Origin: Chryseobacterium potabilaquae
GTDB taxonomy: Bacteria > Bacteroidota > Bacteroidia > Flavobacteriales > Weeksellaceae
Direction: 5' to 3'
Length of the DNA: 64,000 bases
Assembly (NCBI RefSeq): GCF_902728265.1
Contig: NZ_CACVBR010000006.1
Location: 96,819 to 160,818, forward strand
Part shown: positions 50,501 through 59,278 of the stretch, piece after piece
Position numbering within the stretch: the stretch's first letter is position 1
How the letters are laid out: every line of letters begins with the position of its first letter
Notes under the pieces: model-generated
Database searches by the model: none
Seen by the model: the letters and a program-made list of their open reading frames with translations, nothing else
Told to the model about the DNA's origin: nothing
Program-made: the position numbers and the translations under genes

Positions 50501-52068
50501 TAAGACCTTGTAATACTACTGTGCCTGGGGCACCTACGGTTTCGGGAATTACTCATAATGCTGCATCCATTACCTGGACTTCGCCAGGAGATACAACTTA
50601 TTTTGTGAGATATAGAAAGCAAGGTCCTCCGGCTGGAGCATGGGTAGAAACATATACATCTACACAGCTGGGCAATATTCCTCTTGCATTAACTGGTTTA
50701 GATCCTGCTACTATATATGAAGTACAGATTGCAACAGTGTGTGGTGCAACGGTAGGAACTTTCTCTCCTTTAACGGTATTTACTACCAAATGTGATCCTA
50801 CACCACCGAATGTTACTATAACTGGTGTGACATCTACTTCAGCCGTAGTTACTTGGTCTCCACTTGCAGTAAGTGCAAACTATGTATTACGATATAGAAT
50901 AGTAGGCAGTGGAGCCGCAGGATGGAATAATCCATTAATTAGCTTACCGGCTGCTCCTACTAATACTTATACACTACAAAATTTAACTCCATATACTTCT
51001 TATGAGGTACAAATTGCAAATAAATGTAATGGTTCTGATACAATTAATCCATGGTCAAACCCTAAAATATTTATTACAGAGAGAACTTGCGAGCTACCTC
51101 CTCCGGGATTAACAATTACAAATCTTACTCCTACAACTGCAGAGATAGAATGGGATGCATTTCCCGGAGCAACCTATATATTAAGTTATAGAAAAGTGGG
51201 GATCCCAAGTTGGACTAATGTTCCTACCGCAGTAAACACTGTAACCCTTACAGGACTAACAGAGTTGACGAAATATGAAATGCAAGTTGTAAATGTATGT
51301 AGCGGTACACCTGGTAATTATACACCTCCATACTTCTTTACAACTCCTACAGTAAGGTATTGTCAAATGGCTTCCGGAAGTTCCGCTGGAGAATTTATTT
51401 CAAAAGTTACTGTTAAGCCGAATGGTAAGCCTGTAATGGAGAATACTTCGGGAGCATCTACTTATACAGATTATACTGGGGTAAATAGTAAGTTTATACA
51501 ATTGATCCAAGGCTCTACAGGTAATGAAATTACTATTGAAAAATCATGGGTTGGATCACAAAATAACGAAGGAATTGCTGTATGGATTGACTTTGATAGA
51601 AGTGGTACTTTTGATTACAACGAAAGAATTCTTGTCTCTTCTCCCAATACAAACACTCCTATTACAGGGACGTTTAATGTGCCAGCAGATGCTTTCGTCA
51701 GCTTAACGGATTACAAATATGTGGTTATGAGGGTGGCAATGCAAAGAGATGGAATACCAGTAAATTGTACGAATTTTCAAAATGGAGAAGTTGAAGATTA
51801 TACAGTCAGAATCTCTAAGCAAGTTGTTCCTAATCCTACGAACCAAACAGATATTCTGATTTACCCTAACCCGGTAAAATCAACACTGAATGTGAAGAAT
51901 GTTAGTAAGCGTGTTAATTATAAAATTTATAATGCAACTGGACAGGTAATTTCGAGTGGAATAATCCTTAACAACAGTATTGATGTAAAACAATTAATAA
52001 ATGGTGTGTATGTGATAGACATTGAAGATAATGGTGTATCAGTACAAAGGAAATTTATTAAAGAATAA
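47554..52068 (+). CDS. Large FN3/GEVED repeat surface protein, T9SS cargo
   Basis: A 1504-residue exported protein without a protease domain. The signal peptide ends in HISAQ. An N-terminal MAM-like jelly-roll (about 25-205, CWVNQNP and YFYDDVLLDEVQV) is followed by FN3-1 (from 209) and a unique beta domain (about 305-480). Then come FN3-2 (483), GEVED-1 (590-729), FN3-3 (736), GEVED-2 (844-983), FN3-4 to FN3-6 (about 991, 1080, 1179), GEVED-3 (1280-1416) and a type A T9SS sorting domain (1433-1504). The GEVED units share WIDFNRNGTFE-type cores with the neighbouring proteases. Adhesion or substrate binding is the likely role; no ligand is known. The gene ends the array and has a strong terminator. 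Confidence 0.9.
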   Translation: MKKLFTSLLLLLIAYITHISAQTCNPAPVPFSESFSSGAVPTCWVNQNPNSSSTSANVKWKFAGSADYGATGNGGKPAGTFAWVDASTPYDNINTVELLTPQINLTGLTVPYVKFEWFKNHLTSLTGTLPNYDNNKLKVEVNSGSGWVQIFSDDTNSSEWRSVGIPLAASYIGATVQLKFTVNKDASGNGYFYDDVLLDEVQVVEAPTCFVPSGLVSNVTPNTATLSWTAPTQAPANGYEYYINTTNTAPTSGTLGTPVTGISVPVTVSSANTYYWWVRSVCSSTDKSAWAPGAAFTSGQIGSGTGTGRLPVYSYFGYNYSQQIYTASEVLGAVGASHYITSIKFYVATPQTPLANYDQWVIYMGHTNQNNFANNTSWIPIGSLSQVFSGTLSSAPANTWVEIPLSSPFLWNGTDNIVIAVDENSPGYTGSPGTTWGTYNAGSNKGILYYNDSTNPSPASPPTASERYSDIPRVQLVGVDLQPCTTAAPANITVSNVTPSTAFLSWTPSVGASYTLQYRTLPSGTWVPVNITGSLVNSYTLQGLAEQTQYEVQISTICGGASGPFSSSVNFTTPAISYCTSAPTTTFNYEYISNVTVTPTGFSPMVSNSTPPPPYYSDYTADTSRIITLIKGTSNNQISVTKVWPGIVYDSGTRAWIDFNRNGTFEASEMILDSPSNGTSVVGNNNFTVPANAYSGNLPVRMRVILRESGSPDPCGSFTYGEVEDYSVRLIDLQPCTTAAPTNVTATNLTASTAYISWMPTSGAVYRIRWRKQNTTAWLPQPQGYLQLASGATSYTITGLEEQAAYEVQLLTECNGTLGSFGTSTIFTTPPISYCNMTGTGTNDHISNVKVNSANPGVNPMSNTSVQNNYTSYATPATLITLDIGSTGNQISVSKGWTGSTYSDAVSAWIDFNRNGTFEASEQILASPTSTATPVTNLFDVPSTAYNGVRTTTMRVVLKRNSAPTMCEASTANGEVEDYAVKLRPCNTTVPGAPTVSGITHNAASITWTSPGDTTYFVRYRKQGPPAGAWVETYTSTQLGNIPLALTGLDPATIYEVQIATVCGATVGTFSPLTVFTTKCDPTPPNVTITGVTSTSAVVTWSPLAVSANYVLRYRIVGSGAAGWNNPLISLPAAPTNTYTLQNLTPYTSYEVQIANKCNGSDTINPWSNPKIFITERTCELPPPGLTITNLTPTTAEIEWDAFPGATYILSYRKVGIPSWTNVPTAVNTVTLTGLTELTKYEMQVVNVCSGTPGNYTPPYFFTTPTVRYCQMASGSSAGEFISKVTVKPNGKPVMENTSGASTYTDYTGVNSKFIQLIQGSTGNEITIEKSWVGSQNNEGIAVWIDFDRSGTFDYNERILVSSPNTNTPITGTFNVPADAFVSLTDYKYVVMRVAMQRDGIPVNCTNFQNGEVEDYTVRISKQVVPNPTNQTDILIYPNPVKSTLNVKNVSKRVNYKIYNATGQVISSGIILNNSIDVKQLINGVYVIDIEDNGVSVQRKFIKE

Positions 52069-52084
52069 TACAGTATGCCTAAAT

Positions 52085-52122
52085 AAAAAATAAGCTCTCA
52101 GAAATGAGGGCTTATTTTTTAT
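52085..52122 (+). terminator. Terminator after the large surface protein gene
   Basis: AAAAAATAAGC and GCTTATTTTTT with inner CTCA/TGAG pairing. T or A runs on both sides mean it may also serve the convergent coaE. Confidence 0.9.
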
Positions 52123-52160
52123 TATGATGAGGTAGTTGTAATAATTGGAGCTATTTTTTA

Positions 52161-52796
52161 CTATTCAATATTGAAGATTACTCGTTCTGTGCTTTCTTTT
52201 AAATCCTCGATATTTGTATTATTATAGATGATACAATCAGCTAATTTTACTTTATCTTTTTCAGGCATTTGTTTTTCCATAATTGTTTGGACTTCACGAT
52301 ATGTTTTATCATCTCTATCCATAACTCTTTTAATTCTGATATTATCTTCAGCAGTAACTAAAAGAGATTTGTAACAATCTTTATTAAGCTTTAATTCAAA
52401 TAATAAAGCAGTTTCTTTAAAAACTAAATATTTGGTTTGTTTTTTTATCCATTCTTCAAAATCGATCCGAACAGCAGGATGTATAATCTCATTTAATTTT
52501 TGAAGTAAATTTTGATTATTAAAAACTTTTTCAGCTACAAATTTTCTGTTATAAAGCCCATTTTCATCATAGGCTTGGTCTCCCAGAAGATCTTTGATTT
52601 TTATCTTGACATCTTCATTATCATTGACAATTGTTTTTGCTCTATCGTCCGAATAATACACTGGAAATCCAAATTCTTCGATAAAACGGGCAACTGTAGT
52701 TTTTCCCGAACCAATTCCTCCGGTTAGCCCAATGATTTTTGGGACTGGTGCTGGATCTGGTTCTGGGTTTTGTGTATTTGAATTTAATTTTTCCAT
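52161..52796 (-). CDS. coaE: Dephospho-CoA kinase
   Basis: A 211-residue kinase for the last step of coenzyme A synthesis (ATP-dependent phosphorylation of dephospho-CoA at the 3'-OH of ribose). The P-loop is GLTGGIGSGKTT at about residues 24-35, followed by VYYSDDRAK and the EIIHPAVR motif of the CoA domain. It carries a Pro-rich N-terminal extension of about 20 residues (PEPDPAPVPK) before the P-loop strand, which is not needed for the fold. It is the last gene of a minus-strand run ruvB - paiB-like - MBL - coaE; the gap to the MBL gene is only nine bases. Confidence 0.95.
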   Translation of the reverse strand: MEKLNSNTQNPEPDPAPVPKIIGLTGGIGSGKTTVARFIEEFGFPVYYSDDRAKTIVNDNEDVKIKIKDLLGDQAYDENGLYNRKFVAEKVFNNQNLLQKLNEIIHPAVRIDFEEWIKKQTKYLVFKETALLFELKLNKDCYKSLLVTAEDNIRIKRVMDRDDKTYREVQTIMEKQMPEKDKVKLADCIIYNNTNIEDLKESTERVIFNIE

Positions 52797-52805
52797 AACT
52801 AAAAA

Positions 52806-53672
52806 TTAGTATCCAAACACCTCATTAAAAGTATAGGTTTCATCAAGTCGTACTCCTTTTTCTGTCATTTTAAGACTAGCTAATTCATGATGTGCATCAT
52901 GTTCAAAGAATAGTAGATATTCGTTGTCAACACATTGTTTTAAAAATTTTCCTTTTTCTTCAATTGTTAAGAGAGGTCTCGTATCATATCCCATTACATA
53001 AACTGGGTTGATATGTCCCGCCGTAGGAATTAAATCTGCTGCAAAAACAACAGTTCTATCTTGGTATTGAAGAACGGGTAGCATTTGTTTTTCAGTATGA
53101 CCGTCTACAAAAATAACATCCATTTTTAAATCTGGTGCAAACCCATAATTTCCTGTTTTAGGAAGAGGTAAAAAATTAAGCTGACCACTTTCTTGTAGGG
53201 GAATAATATTTTCCTTTAGAAAACTAGCTTTTTCTCGTGAATTGGGTTCAGTTGCCCATTGCCAATGGTTTTCGTTGGTCCAATACTGAGCATTTTTAAA
53301 AGAAGGTCTATACCCTGTTTTGTTATCATTCCATTCAATAGCGCCGCCACAATGATCAAAATGAAGGTGGGTAAGGAAAACATCTGTAATGTCTTCTTTT
53401 ATAAAACCATATTTTTTTAAATTTTTATCTAAACTATCATCTCCCCAAAGAGCATAATGTCCAAAAAATTTTTCATCCTGTTTGTTACCAAGACCACAAT
53501 CAACAAGGATCAGTTTTTTACCATCTTCAATAAGAAGGGATCGGGTACCTAGTTCTATTAAGTTTTTTTCGTCTGCTGGGTTTGTTTTTTCCCAGAGACT
53601 CTTTGGGACGACTCCAAACATAGCGCCGCCGTCGAGTTTAAATTTTCCACATTGTATTGGATATAGTTTCAT
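52806..53672 (-). CDS. MBL-fold metallo-hydrolase
   Basis: A 288-residue metallo-beta-lactamase-fold enzyme. The metal motif HxHxDH is THLHFDHCGG at about residues 101-110. Further ligands are in DGHTEKQM (His), AADLIPT (Asp) and FEHDAHHE (His). The N-terminal LIELGTRSLLIEDGKKLILVDCGLG strand is typical. The pattern is that of the broad subgroup that includes quorum-quenching lactonases and related hydrolases; the real substrate cannot be told. No signal peptide is seen, so it is cytoplasmic. It lies between coaE and the PaiB-like gene. Confidence 0.9.
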   Translation of the reverse strand: MKLYPIQCGKFKLDGGAMFGVVPKSLWEKTNPADEKNLIELGTRSLLIEDGKKLILVDCGLGNKQDEKFFGHYALWGDDSLDKNLKKYGFIKEDITDVFLTHLHFDHCGGAIEWNDNKTGYRPSFKNAQYWTNENHWQWATEPNSREKASFLKENIIPLQESGQLNFLPLPKTGNYGFAPDLKMDVIFVDGHTEKQMLPVLQYQDRTVVFAADLIPTAGHINPVYVMGYDTRPLLTIEEKGKFLKQCVDNEYLLFFEHDAHHELASLKMTEKGVRLDETYTFNEVFGY

Positions 53673-53696
53673 ATAATATTAAAGTTTATAATGTTT

Positions 53697-54308
53697 TTAT
53701 TTTTTTAATAGTTTCATTTTTTCAGCAATTCTTTTTTCATTTTCATTCCCTTTCTCAAGATTCGAAATAATATTTAGATAATCATTTTCTTTTCTATTTT
53801 GAGATAACTTTTGCTTGATGAAAATCTCAGAAGGGGCAATTTTTAAGCCATACACTCCTTTCATCTCTTTTTCTACAAATTCTTTGCCCATATTATGCAC
53901 CATGACAGGGCATTGTTGGACGTTTTCATATTTATAAGTAAGCTTTTCAAGATGTTGATAGAGTTCCTCATGATTCATCACTTCAATTGTACCATAGATT
54001 TGTACTGCTTCATAATTCCATGTAGAAACATTGATATGATCATACCAACTACTGGAAATGTAGGCATGAGAACCTAGGAAGTCACAAAGAACTTCATCTC
54101 CGTTTTTCAAGGTTTTTGCTTGTGGATTAGCTTTGGAAATGTGGGTTTCAAGATAAATATTTTCAGGGTTCTCCTCATTAAGCATAATCATACAATGAGT
54201 AGCCCTAATTTTATTGATAGAGGAAATTAATAAAGCGAATGTATTTTCTCTGATTATTTCTTTCATCAGGTCAAGATCTTCGCTTTTATATAATTTAGGA
54301 GTAAACAT
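53697..54308 (-). CDS. PaiB-like FMN-binding protein
   Basis: A 203-residue protein of the PaiB family (FMN-binding split-barrel, sometimes called negative transcriptional regulator). The start MFTPKLYKSEDLDLMKEIIRENTFALLIS is characteristic. The core HAYISSSWYD is the FMN-site motif, and VSTWNYEAVQIYG follows it. The charged helical C-terminus (about 160-203) fits the family. In Bacillus PaiB affects protease and sporulation genes, but the biochemical role is flavin-related and uncertain. It begins four bases after the stop of ruvB. Confidence 0.88.
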   Translation of the reverse strand: MFTPKLYKSEDLDLMKEIIRENTFALLISSINKIRATHCMIMLNEENPENIYLETHISKANPQAKTLKNGDEVLCDFLGSHAYISSSWYDHINVSTWNYEAVQIYGTIEVMNHEELYQHLEKLTYKYENVQQCPVMVHNMGKEFVEKEMKGVYGLKIAPSEIFIKQKLSQNRKENDYLNIISNLEKGNENEKRIAEKMKLLKK

Positions 54309-54312
54309 AAAT

Positions 54313-55335
54313 TTAGAATAATTCCCCGGGATTTTTTGGTTTTGAAATATTTAAATGTTGGTATGCTTTTTCTGTAACTTCTCTTCCTCTAGGAGTTCTA
54401 ATGATAAATCCTTCTTGAATCAAAAAGGGCTCATAAACTTCTTCTAAGGTTTCCGGATTTTCACCAATGGATGTGGCGAGTGCAGATATTCCTACCGGCT
54501 TTCCTTTAAAGTTCTCAATCATAACACGCATAATTTTATTATCCATTTCATCTAAACCATACTCGTCAACATTAAGAGAGTTAAGGCCATATTTTGTAAT
54601 ATTGATTTCAATTTCTCCATTACCTTTTATTTCAGCAAAGTCCCGAACTCTTCTTAGCAAAGCATTTGCTATTCTGGGGGTGCCTCTGCTTCTTCTCGCT
54701 ATTTCAATCGCTGCGTCTTCATAAATTTTTATGCCCAATACTCTCGCACTTCTTTGGATAATAATGGATAAAAGTTCAATAGAATAATATTCCAATCTAC
54801 TTTGAATTCCAAATCGGGCTAGCATAGGTTTGGTCAACATACCACTTCTTGTTGTTGCTCCGACAAGAGTGAAAGGATTTAAGCCAATTTGAACACTTCG
54901 TGCATTGGGACCGGTTTCTAGCATAATATCGATTTTATAATCCTCCATTGCAGAATAGAGATATTCTTCTACAACGGGTGATAGTCGATGAATTTCATCA
55001 ATAAAAAGGACATCATTTTCTTCAAGATTAGTGAGCAAACCGGCTAAACTTCCTGGTTTATCTAAAACAGGGCCTGAAGTTACCTTACAATTTACACCAA
55101 GTTCGTTGGCGATAATATTAGCTAGAGTTGTTTTACCTAGACCCGGAGGGCCATGCAATAGCACATGATCTAAAGCTCCCCCTCGTTTTTTTGCTGCAGT
55201 TACAAAAACTTCAAGGTTTTCCAAAGTTTTTCTTTGTCCTGCAAAATCTTTGAAACTTTGAGGACGTATTTGTGCTTCCTGCAAAAGCTCTTCGCGGGAA
55301 TAATTTTCTTTATCTGGATGTAAAAAATCAGGCAT
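54313..55335 (-). CDS. ruvB: Holliday junction branch-migration ATPase RuvB
   Basis: A 340-residue AAA+ motor that, as a hexamer with RuvA, drives branch migration during recombination. Walker A is [11 protein letters not shown], Walker B is FIDEIHRL, and sensor 1 is GATTRSG. The Arg finger region is in [20 protein letters not shown]. The C-terminal winged-helix domain ends in [13 protein letters not shown]. The length is normal. It heads the minus-strand run toward coaE; ruvA and ruvC are elsewhere. Confidence 0.98.
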   Translation of the reverse strand: MPDFLHPDKENYSREELLQEAQIRPQSFKDFAGQRKTLENLEVFVTAAKKRGGALDHVLLHGPPGLGKTTLANIIANELGVNCKVTSGPVLDKPGSLAGLLTNLEENDVLFIDEIHRLSPVVEEYLYSAMEDYKIDIMLETGPNARSVQIGLNPFTLVGATTRSGMLTKPMLARFGIQSRLEYYSIELLSIIIQRSARVLGIKIYEDAAIEIARRSRGTPRIANALLRRVRDFAEIKGNGEIEINITKYGLNSLNVDEYGLDEMDNKIMRVMIENFKGKPVGISALATSIGENPETLEEVYEPFLIQEGFIIRTPRGREVTEKAYQHLNISKPKNPGELF

Positions 55336-55355
55336 TAATTCAATTTCATTTACTT

Positions 55356-55363
55356 CAAAGATA
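55356..55363 (-). promoter_or_regulatory. -7 box of ruvB
   Basis: TATCTTTG on the minus strand, 20 bases before the ruvB ATG. Confidence 0.55.
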
Positions 55364-55458
55364 GGAAATTTACATTAGGCTAGGAGGAGATAATAGGATA
55401 ATATTTAATTGAGGATTTCTAAAAGAGTAAAAAAATTGAGATAAACAGATATTTTAAG

Positions 55459-55466
55459 TAATTTTG
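55459..55466 (+). promoter_or_regulatory. -7 box of hutI
   Basis: TAATTTTG followed by G, 43 bases before the hutI ATG. Confidence 0.5.
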
Positions 55467-55509
55467 GAAGTGAAAATTTTAGTAATAATAGTCTTAGTAG
55501 TATTATATA

Positions 55510-56742
55510 ATGAAACTTATAGGTCCGTTTAAGCAATTGGTGACTCTTGCCAACCTTCCATTAAGAGGAAAACTTTCTGATGAACAGCTGGAGGTTATTC
55601 TTGATGGTGGGATTTTAATTAAAGGTGGAAAAATTCAAAAAATTGGAAATTTCAATGAATTGAAATTAGAATACCAAAATCAAAATATAGAAATTGAAAA
55701 TATAGATGGAGAACAAGTTGGATTTCCTGCTTTTGTAGATTCTCATACCCATATTTGTTTTGGAGGCAATCGAGCAAATGATTTTGCAATGCGCAATGCA
55801 GGAAAAACATATTTAGAGATTGCAGAAAGTGGTGGGGGAATCTGGAGTTCAGTTCAGCATACAAGAAGCGCTTCGGAAGAAGAACTTTTGACAACATTAT
55901 TACAGAGAATTGATTTTTTAATATCTCTAGGAATTACAACAGTTGAAATAAAGAGTGGATATGGTTTAGATGTAGATAACGAACTTAAAATGCTTCGAAT
56001 TATAAAAAAAGCCCAAGGACAAACAAGAGCTACCTTAGTACCTACTTCTCTTGCAGCTCATTTAAAGCCTAAAGATTTTAAGGGAGATAATCAAGACTAT
56101 TTACACTATATTCTTACAGATATTTTACCTATAGTCAAGCAAGAAAATTTAGCGAGACGAGTTGATATTTTTATCGAAAAATCGGCATTTCAAATCGAAG
56201 AAAGTAAGCTTTTTTTATTGAAGACTAAAGATTTAGGCTTTGAAATTACGGTTCATGCAGACCAATTTACACCAGGGAGTTCACGTGTTGCAGTTGAAGT
56301 AGGTGCAAAATCCGCTGATCATTTGGAAGCGACTATAGATGAAGATATTGATTTTATTGCAACATCAAATACGGTAGCAACGGCTTTGCCAGGGGCTAGT
56401 TTAGGTTTGGGAGAAAAGTTTACTCCGGCAAGAAAATTATTAGATGCTGGGGCAATTGTAGCTATTGCTAGTGATTGGAATCCGGGCTCAGCACCGATGG
56501 GAAATTTAATAACGCAAGCTTCAATTTTAGCTACTTATGAAAAATTGACTACTGCTGAAGTTTTAGCCGGAATTACGTTTCGCTCGGCGTATGCTTTAGG
56601 TTTAGAGGATAGAGGAAAGCTAGAAGCAGGTTATAAGGCCGACTTTATTACCTTTAAAACAAATAATTTTCAGAATGTTTTATATCATCAGGGTAGTTTA
56701 AAAGCTGAAAATATTTATATTGACGGAAATAAAATAATGTAA
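55510..56742 (+). CDS. hutI: Imidazolonepropionase
   Basis: A 410-residue amidohydrolase that opens the ring of imidazolone-5-propionate in histidine breakdown, giving N-formimidoyl-glutamate. Metal ligands are visible in VDSHTHICFGGNR and in VHADQF, with the catalytic Asp in ASDWNPGSAP. The substrate-binding IKSGYGLD segment is also present. Its product is the substrate of HutG, encoded 124 bases downstream on the same strand. hutH and hutU are not in the window, so the pathway is split or continues elsewhere. The gap before hutG has its own -7 box. Confidence 0.96.
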   Translation: MKLIGPFKQLVTLANLPLRGKLSDEQLEVILDGGILIKGGKIQKIGNFNELKLEYQNQNIEIENIDGEQVGFPAFVDSHTHICFGGNRANDFAMRNAGKTYLEIAESGGGIWSSVQHTRSASEEELLTTLLQRIDFLISLGITTVEIKSGYGLDVDNELKMLRIIKKAQGQTRATLVPTSLAAHLKPKDFKGDNQDYLHYILTDILPIVKQENLARRVDIFIEKSAFQIEESKLFLLKTKDLGFEITVHADQFTPGSSRVAVEVGAKSADHLEATIDEDIDFIATSNTVATALPGASLGLGEKFTPARKLLDAGAIVAIASDWNPGSAPMGNLITQASILATYEKLTTAEVLAGITFRSAYALGLEDRGKLEAGYKADFITFKTNNFQNVLYHQGSLKAENIYIDGNKIM

Positions 56743-56829
56743 TCACAACTTTATCATACAGAAAATATATTATATGTATGAAAAACTACGGTTATGTTTA
56801 AGGAAAGTTACATTTCCTTTTAGAGATTA

Positions 56830-56837
56830 TATTTTTG
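56830..56837 (+). promoter_or_regulatory. -7 box of hutG
   Basis: TATTTTTG followed by AAAG, 29 bases before the hutG ATG. A small AAGGAAA/TTTCCTT hairpin lies just upstream. Confidence 0.5.
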
Positions 56838-56866
56838 AAAGGAAAAACACTAAATTATTTTAAATA

Positions 56867-57790
56867 ATGGACAACGATATTTGGCAAGGAAGATTAGATG
56901 GAGAAGAACTTCTTTTTCACAGGGTATTTCAAAGAGTTAAAAATGAAAACGATTATGATACTATTATAGATAATGATTTTGTTTTACATGGATTTGCTGT
57001 GGATGAAGGGGTCAGAAGGAATAAGGGAAGACAAGGTGCAAAGGATGCCCCCAACATTATTAGAAAAAATATGTCTAATTTTCCAGTAATTCTTCCATCT
57101 TTTTCGTTATTAGATTTCGGAAATGTTACATGTGATGATGGAAATTTAGAAGATAGTCAGAATCAGCTGGCTAAAAATGTTTCTAGGGTTTTATTGAAAG
57201 GAGGAAAGTCTCTTGTTTTAGGAGGTGGGCATGAAGTTACCTATGCACATTATCTTGGAGTAAGAACAGCATTTCCTGAACAAAAAATCGGGATTATTAA
57301 TATTGATGCTCATTTTGATAACAGGCAACCTGAAAGTAATATTGGTGCAACTTCTGGGACAGGTTTTTGGCAAATTGCGCAAGAAGGAGATATAAATTCT
57401 TTACATATTGGAATTCAAAGGAACTCAAATACATTGAAATTATTTGATACTGCTCATCAAAACGGAATGAAATATATTTTAGCTGATGAATTATTTTTTG
57501 AAAATTTACCTTCAATATATCAGAGAATAGATGATCTACTAGATAATGTGGATATAGCTTATCTCACTATTTGTATGGATGTATTTAGCGCCTCTATAGC
57601 ACCGGGAGTATCTGCTTCTGCTTATAATGGTATTTTTGCAGATGCAACTTTCATGCATTTTTATAAACATATTTTAAAAAATAAAAAATTACTAGCATTG
57701 GATGTGGCAGAAGTTAATCCTTTGTTCGATATTCAGGATAGAACAGCTAGATTAGCCGCTTGTCTTATGAATGAGTGGTTTATGATTTAA
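56867..57790 (+). CDS. hutG: Formimidoylglutamase
   Basis: A 307-residue manganese hydrolase of the arginase/ureohydrolase family. It cleaves N-formimidoyl-glutamate to glutamate and formamide. Metal-binding motifs are GGGHEVTYAH, INIDAHFDNR and TICMDVFSASIAPG. The last has the HutG-type form rather than the arginase DLDxxDP form. The N-terminal RNKGRQGAKDAPNIIRKNM also fits HutG. Pairing with hutI supports the specific name. Confidence 0.93.
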   Translation: MDNDIWQGRLDGEELLFHRVFQRVKNENDYDTIIDNDFVLHGFAVDEGVRRNKGRQGAKDAPNIIRKNMSNFPVILPSFSLLDFGNVTCDDGNLEDSQNQLAKNVSRVLLKGGKSLVLGGGHEVTYAHYLGVRTAFPEQKIGIINIDAHFDNRQPESNIGATSGTGFWQIAQEGDINSLHIGIQRNSNTLKLFDTAHQNGMKYILADELFFENLPSIYQRIDDLLDNVDIAYLTICMDVFSASIAPGVSASAYNGIFADATFMHFYKHILKNKKLLALDVAEVNPLFDIQDRTARLAACLMNEWFMI

Positions 57791-57931
57791 TGTAAATAAA
57801 ACTTTACATCTACTATAGAAAAAATCACTATTTTATAAACATGTAAGGAACAAAATTTGTTTCTTTTATGATGCTTTTAAAAAAAGCATTCAATAAATTC
57901 ATTTTTTGAATTTAAAACTAATATTTACGAT

Positions 57932-59224
57932 ATGGAACAGTTAATTGAAAATAAACTTATTAAAGCTAATAAGGTGTTTTCAGAATGGAGACAACAGCCT
58001 TTTGAAGAAAGACAAAAATTGATAAGAAAATCGGCTGAAATTTTAAAAAACAATGCAGAAAAATTTGGTAAAATTATTACCAATGAAATGAATAAGCCTA
58101 TTTCGCAATCTATTGCTGAAATAGAAAAATGTGTTTTGATGATGAATTATTATGCGGATGCTGAAAATATTTTAAGCCCTGAAAAGATAGATTCGGAGTT
58201 TGCATATTCTGAAATTCATTACGTTCCAAAAGGAGTAATTTTGGGTGTAATGCCTTGGAATTTCCCTTTTTGGCAAGTATTAAGATTTACTATTCCTACT
58301 ATTCTAGCAGGAAATACAGTAGTATTGAAACATGCCTCAATCTGCTTTGGTAGTGGAAAAGCTATTGAAGATATTTTTTTGGAGGCTGGTTTTCCGCAAG
58401 GTGTTTTTCAAAACTTAGAAATAGGACATGCTGAAGTTAAAGAAATTTTAGAACATGATGTCATAAAAGGAGTAAGCTTAACGGGAAGTGAAAAAGCAGG
58501 TGGAGAAGTGGCATCTATTGCAGGGCTCAATATAAAGAAATCATTGTTAGAATTAGGAGGAAGTGATGCTTTTATTGTTTTAAATGATGCAAATTTCGAT
58601 GAAGCAGCGAAAGTGGGAGCTCAAGCTAGGTTGCAGAATTGTGGACAAACATGTGTTGCTGCAAAGAGATTTATTATACAAGCAGAAATTGAGGAATTAT
58701 TTTTACCCAAATTTATTGAAGAATATAAAAAGTTTGTTCCAGCTGATCCTATGGATAAAGAAACAAAACTAGGTGGAATGGCAAGACCCGATTTGGCTGA
58801 TGAACTAGAAAAGCAATTTAATAAAGCTCTTGAAAATGGGGCTGAGATTATTATTCCTTTAGAACGAGTTTCTGATAATGAGTTTAATCCCGGATTAATA
58901 AGAGTAAACGAAGGAAACCCAATCTTAAAGGAGGAGTTATTTGGCCCTCTGGGAATGGTTATGATTGCCAAAAGTGATGAGGATGCCTTGAGAATGGCTA
59001 ATGATATTCCTTTTGGACTTTCCAATTCTGTCTGGACAAAAGATAAAAATCGTCAATATTTTTTTATAGAAAACCTTGAATCAGGGACGGTAAATATCAA
59101 TAGGATGACAAGCTCTGATCCTCGTTTTCCGTTCGGAGGAACCAAGAGTTCTGGTTATGGAGTGGAACTTTCATTATTAGCATTGAAAGAATTTGTAAAT
59201 GTTAAGACTATTGTAGGTAACTAA
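57932..59224 (+). CDS. NAD(P)-dependent aldehyde dehydrogenase, succinate-semialdehyde type
   Basis: A 430-residue ALDH. Glu207 in LLELGGSDAF and the nucleophile Cys241 in NCGQTCVAAKRF form the catalytic pair. The cofactor loop is VSLTGSEKAGGEVAS, and MPWNFPFWQVLR lines the active site. The C-terminal NINRMTSSDPRFPFGGTKSSGYG is typical of the short succinate-semialdehyde dehydrogenase subfamily (about 455 residues), of which this is a slightly shorter member. The substrate is inferred. It follows hutG by 141 bases of AT-rich spacer containing two small hairpins, and could feed glutamate-derived carbon into the TCA cycle. Confidence 0.9.
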   Translation: MEQLIENKLIKANKVFSEWRQQPFEERQKLIRKSAEILKNNAEKFGKIITNEMNKPISQSIAEIEKCVLMMNYYADAENILSPEKIDSEFAYSEIHYVPKGVILGVMPWNFPFWQVLRFTIPTILAGNTVVLKHASICFGSGKAIEDIFLEAGFPQGVFQNLEIGHAEVKEILEHDVIKGVSLTGSEKAGGEVASIAGLNIKKSLLELGGSDAFIVLNDANFDEAAKVGAQARLQNCGQTCVAAKRFIIQAEIEELFLPKFIEEYKKFVPADPMDKETKLGGMARPDLADELEKQFNKALENGAEIIIPLERVSDNEFNPGLIRVNEGNPILKEELFGPLGMVMIAKSDEDALRMANDIPFGLSNSVWTKDKNRQYFFIENLESGTVNINRMTSSDPRFPFGGTKSSGYGVELSLLALKEFVNVKTIVGN

Positions 59225-59227
59225 AAA

Positions 59228-59262
59228 ACAAAACTCTCGATTTTCTCGAGAGTTTATTTTTA
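59228..59262. terminator. Bidirectional terminator between the ALDH gene and pyk
   Basis: AAACTCTCGA/TCGAGAGTTT stem with T runs on both strands, between two convergent genes. Confidence 0.9.
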
Positions 59263-59278
59263 TATAAAATATCTGTAT

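Noticed and set aside
57791..57931. Small hairpins between hutG and the aldehyde dehydrogenase as a riboswitch
   Set aside because: They are short AT-only stems without a conserved aptamer-like core; nothing beyond local self-complementarity.
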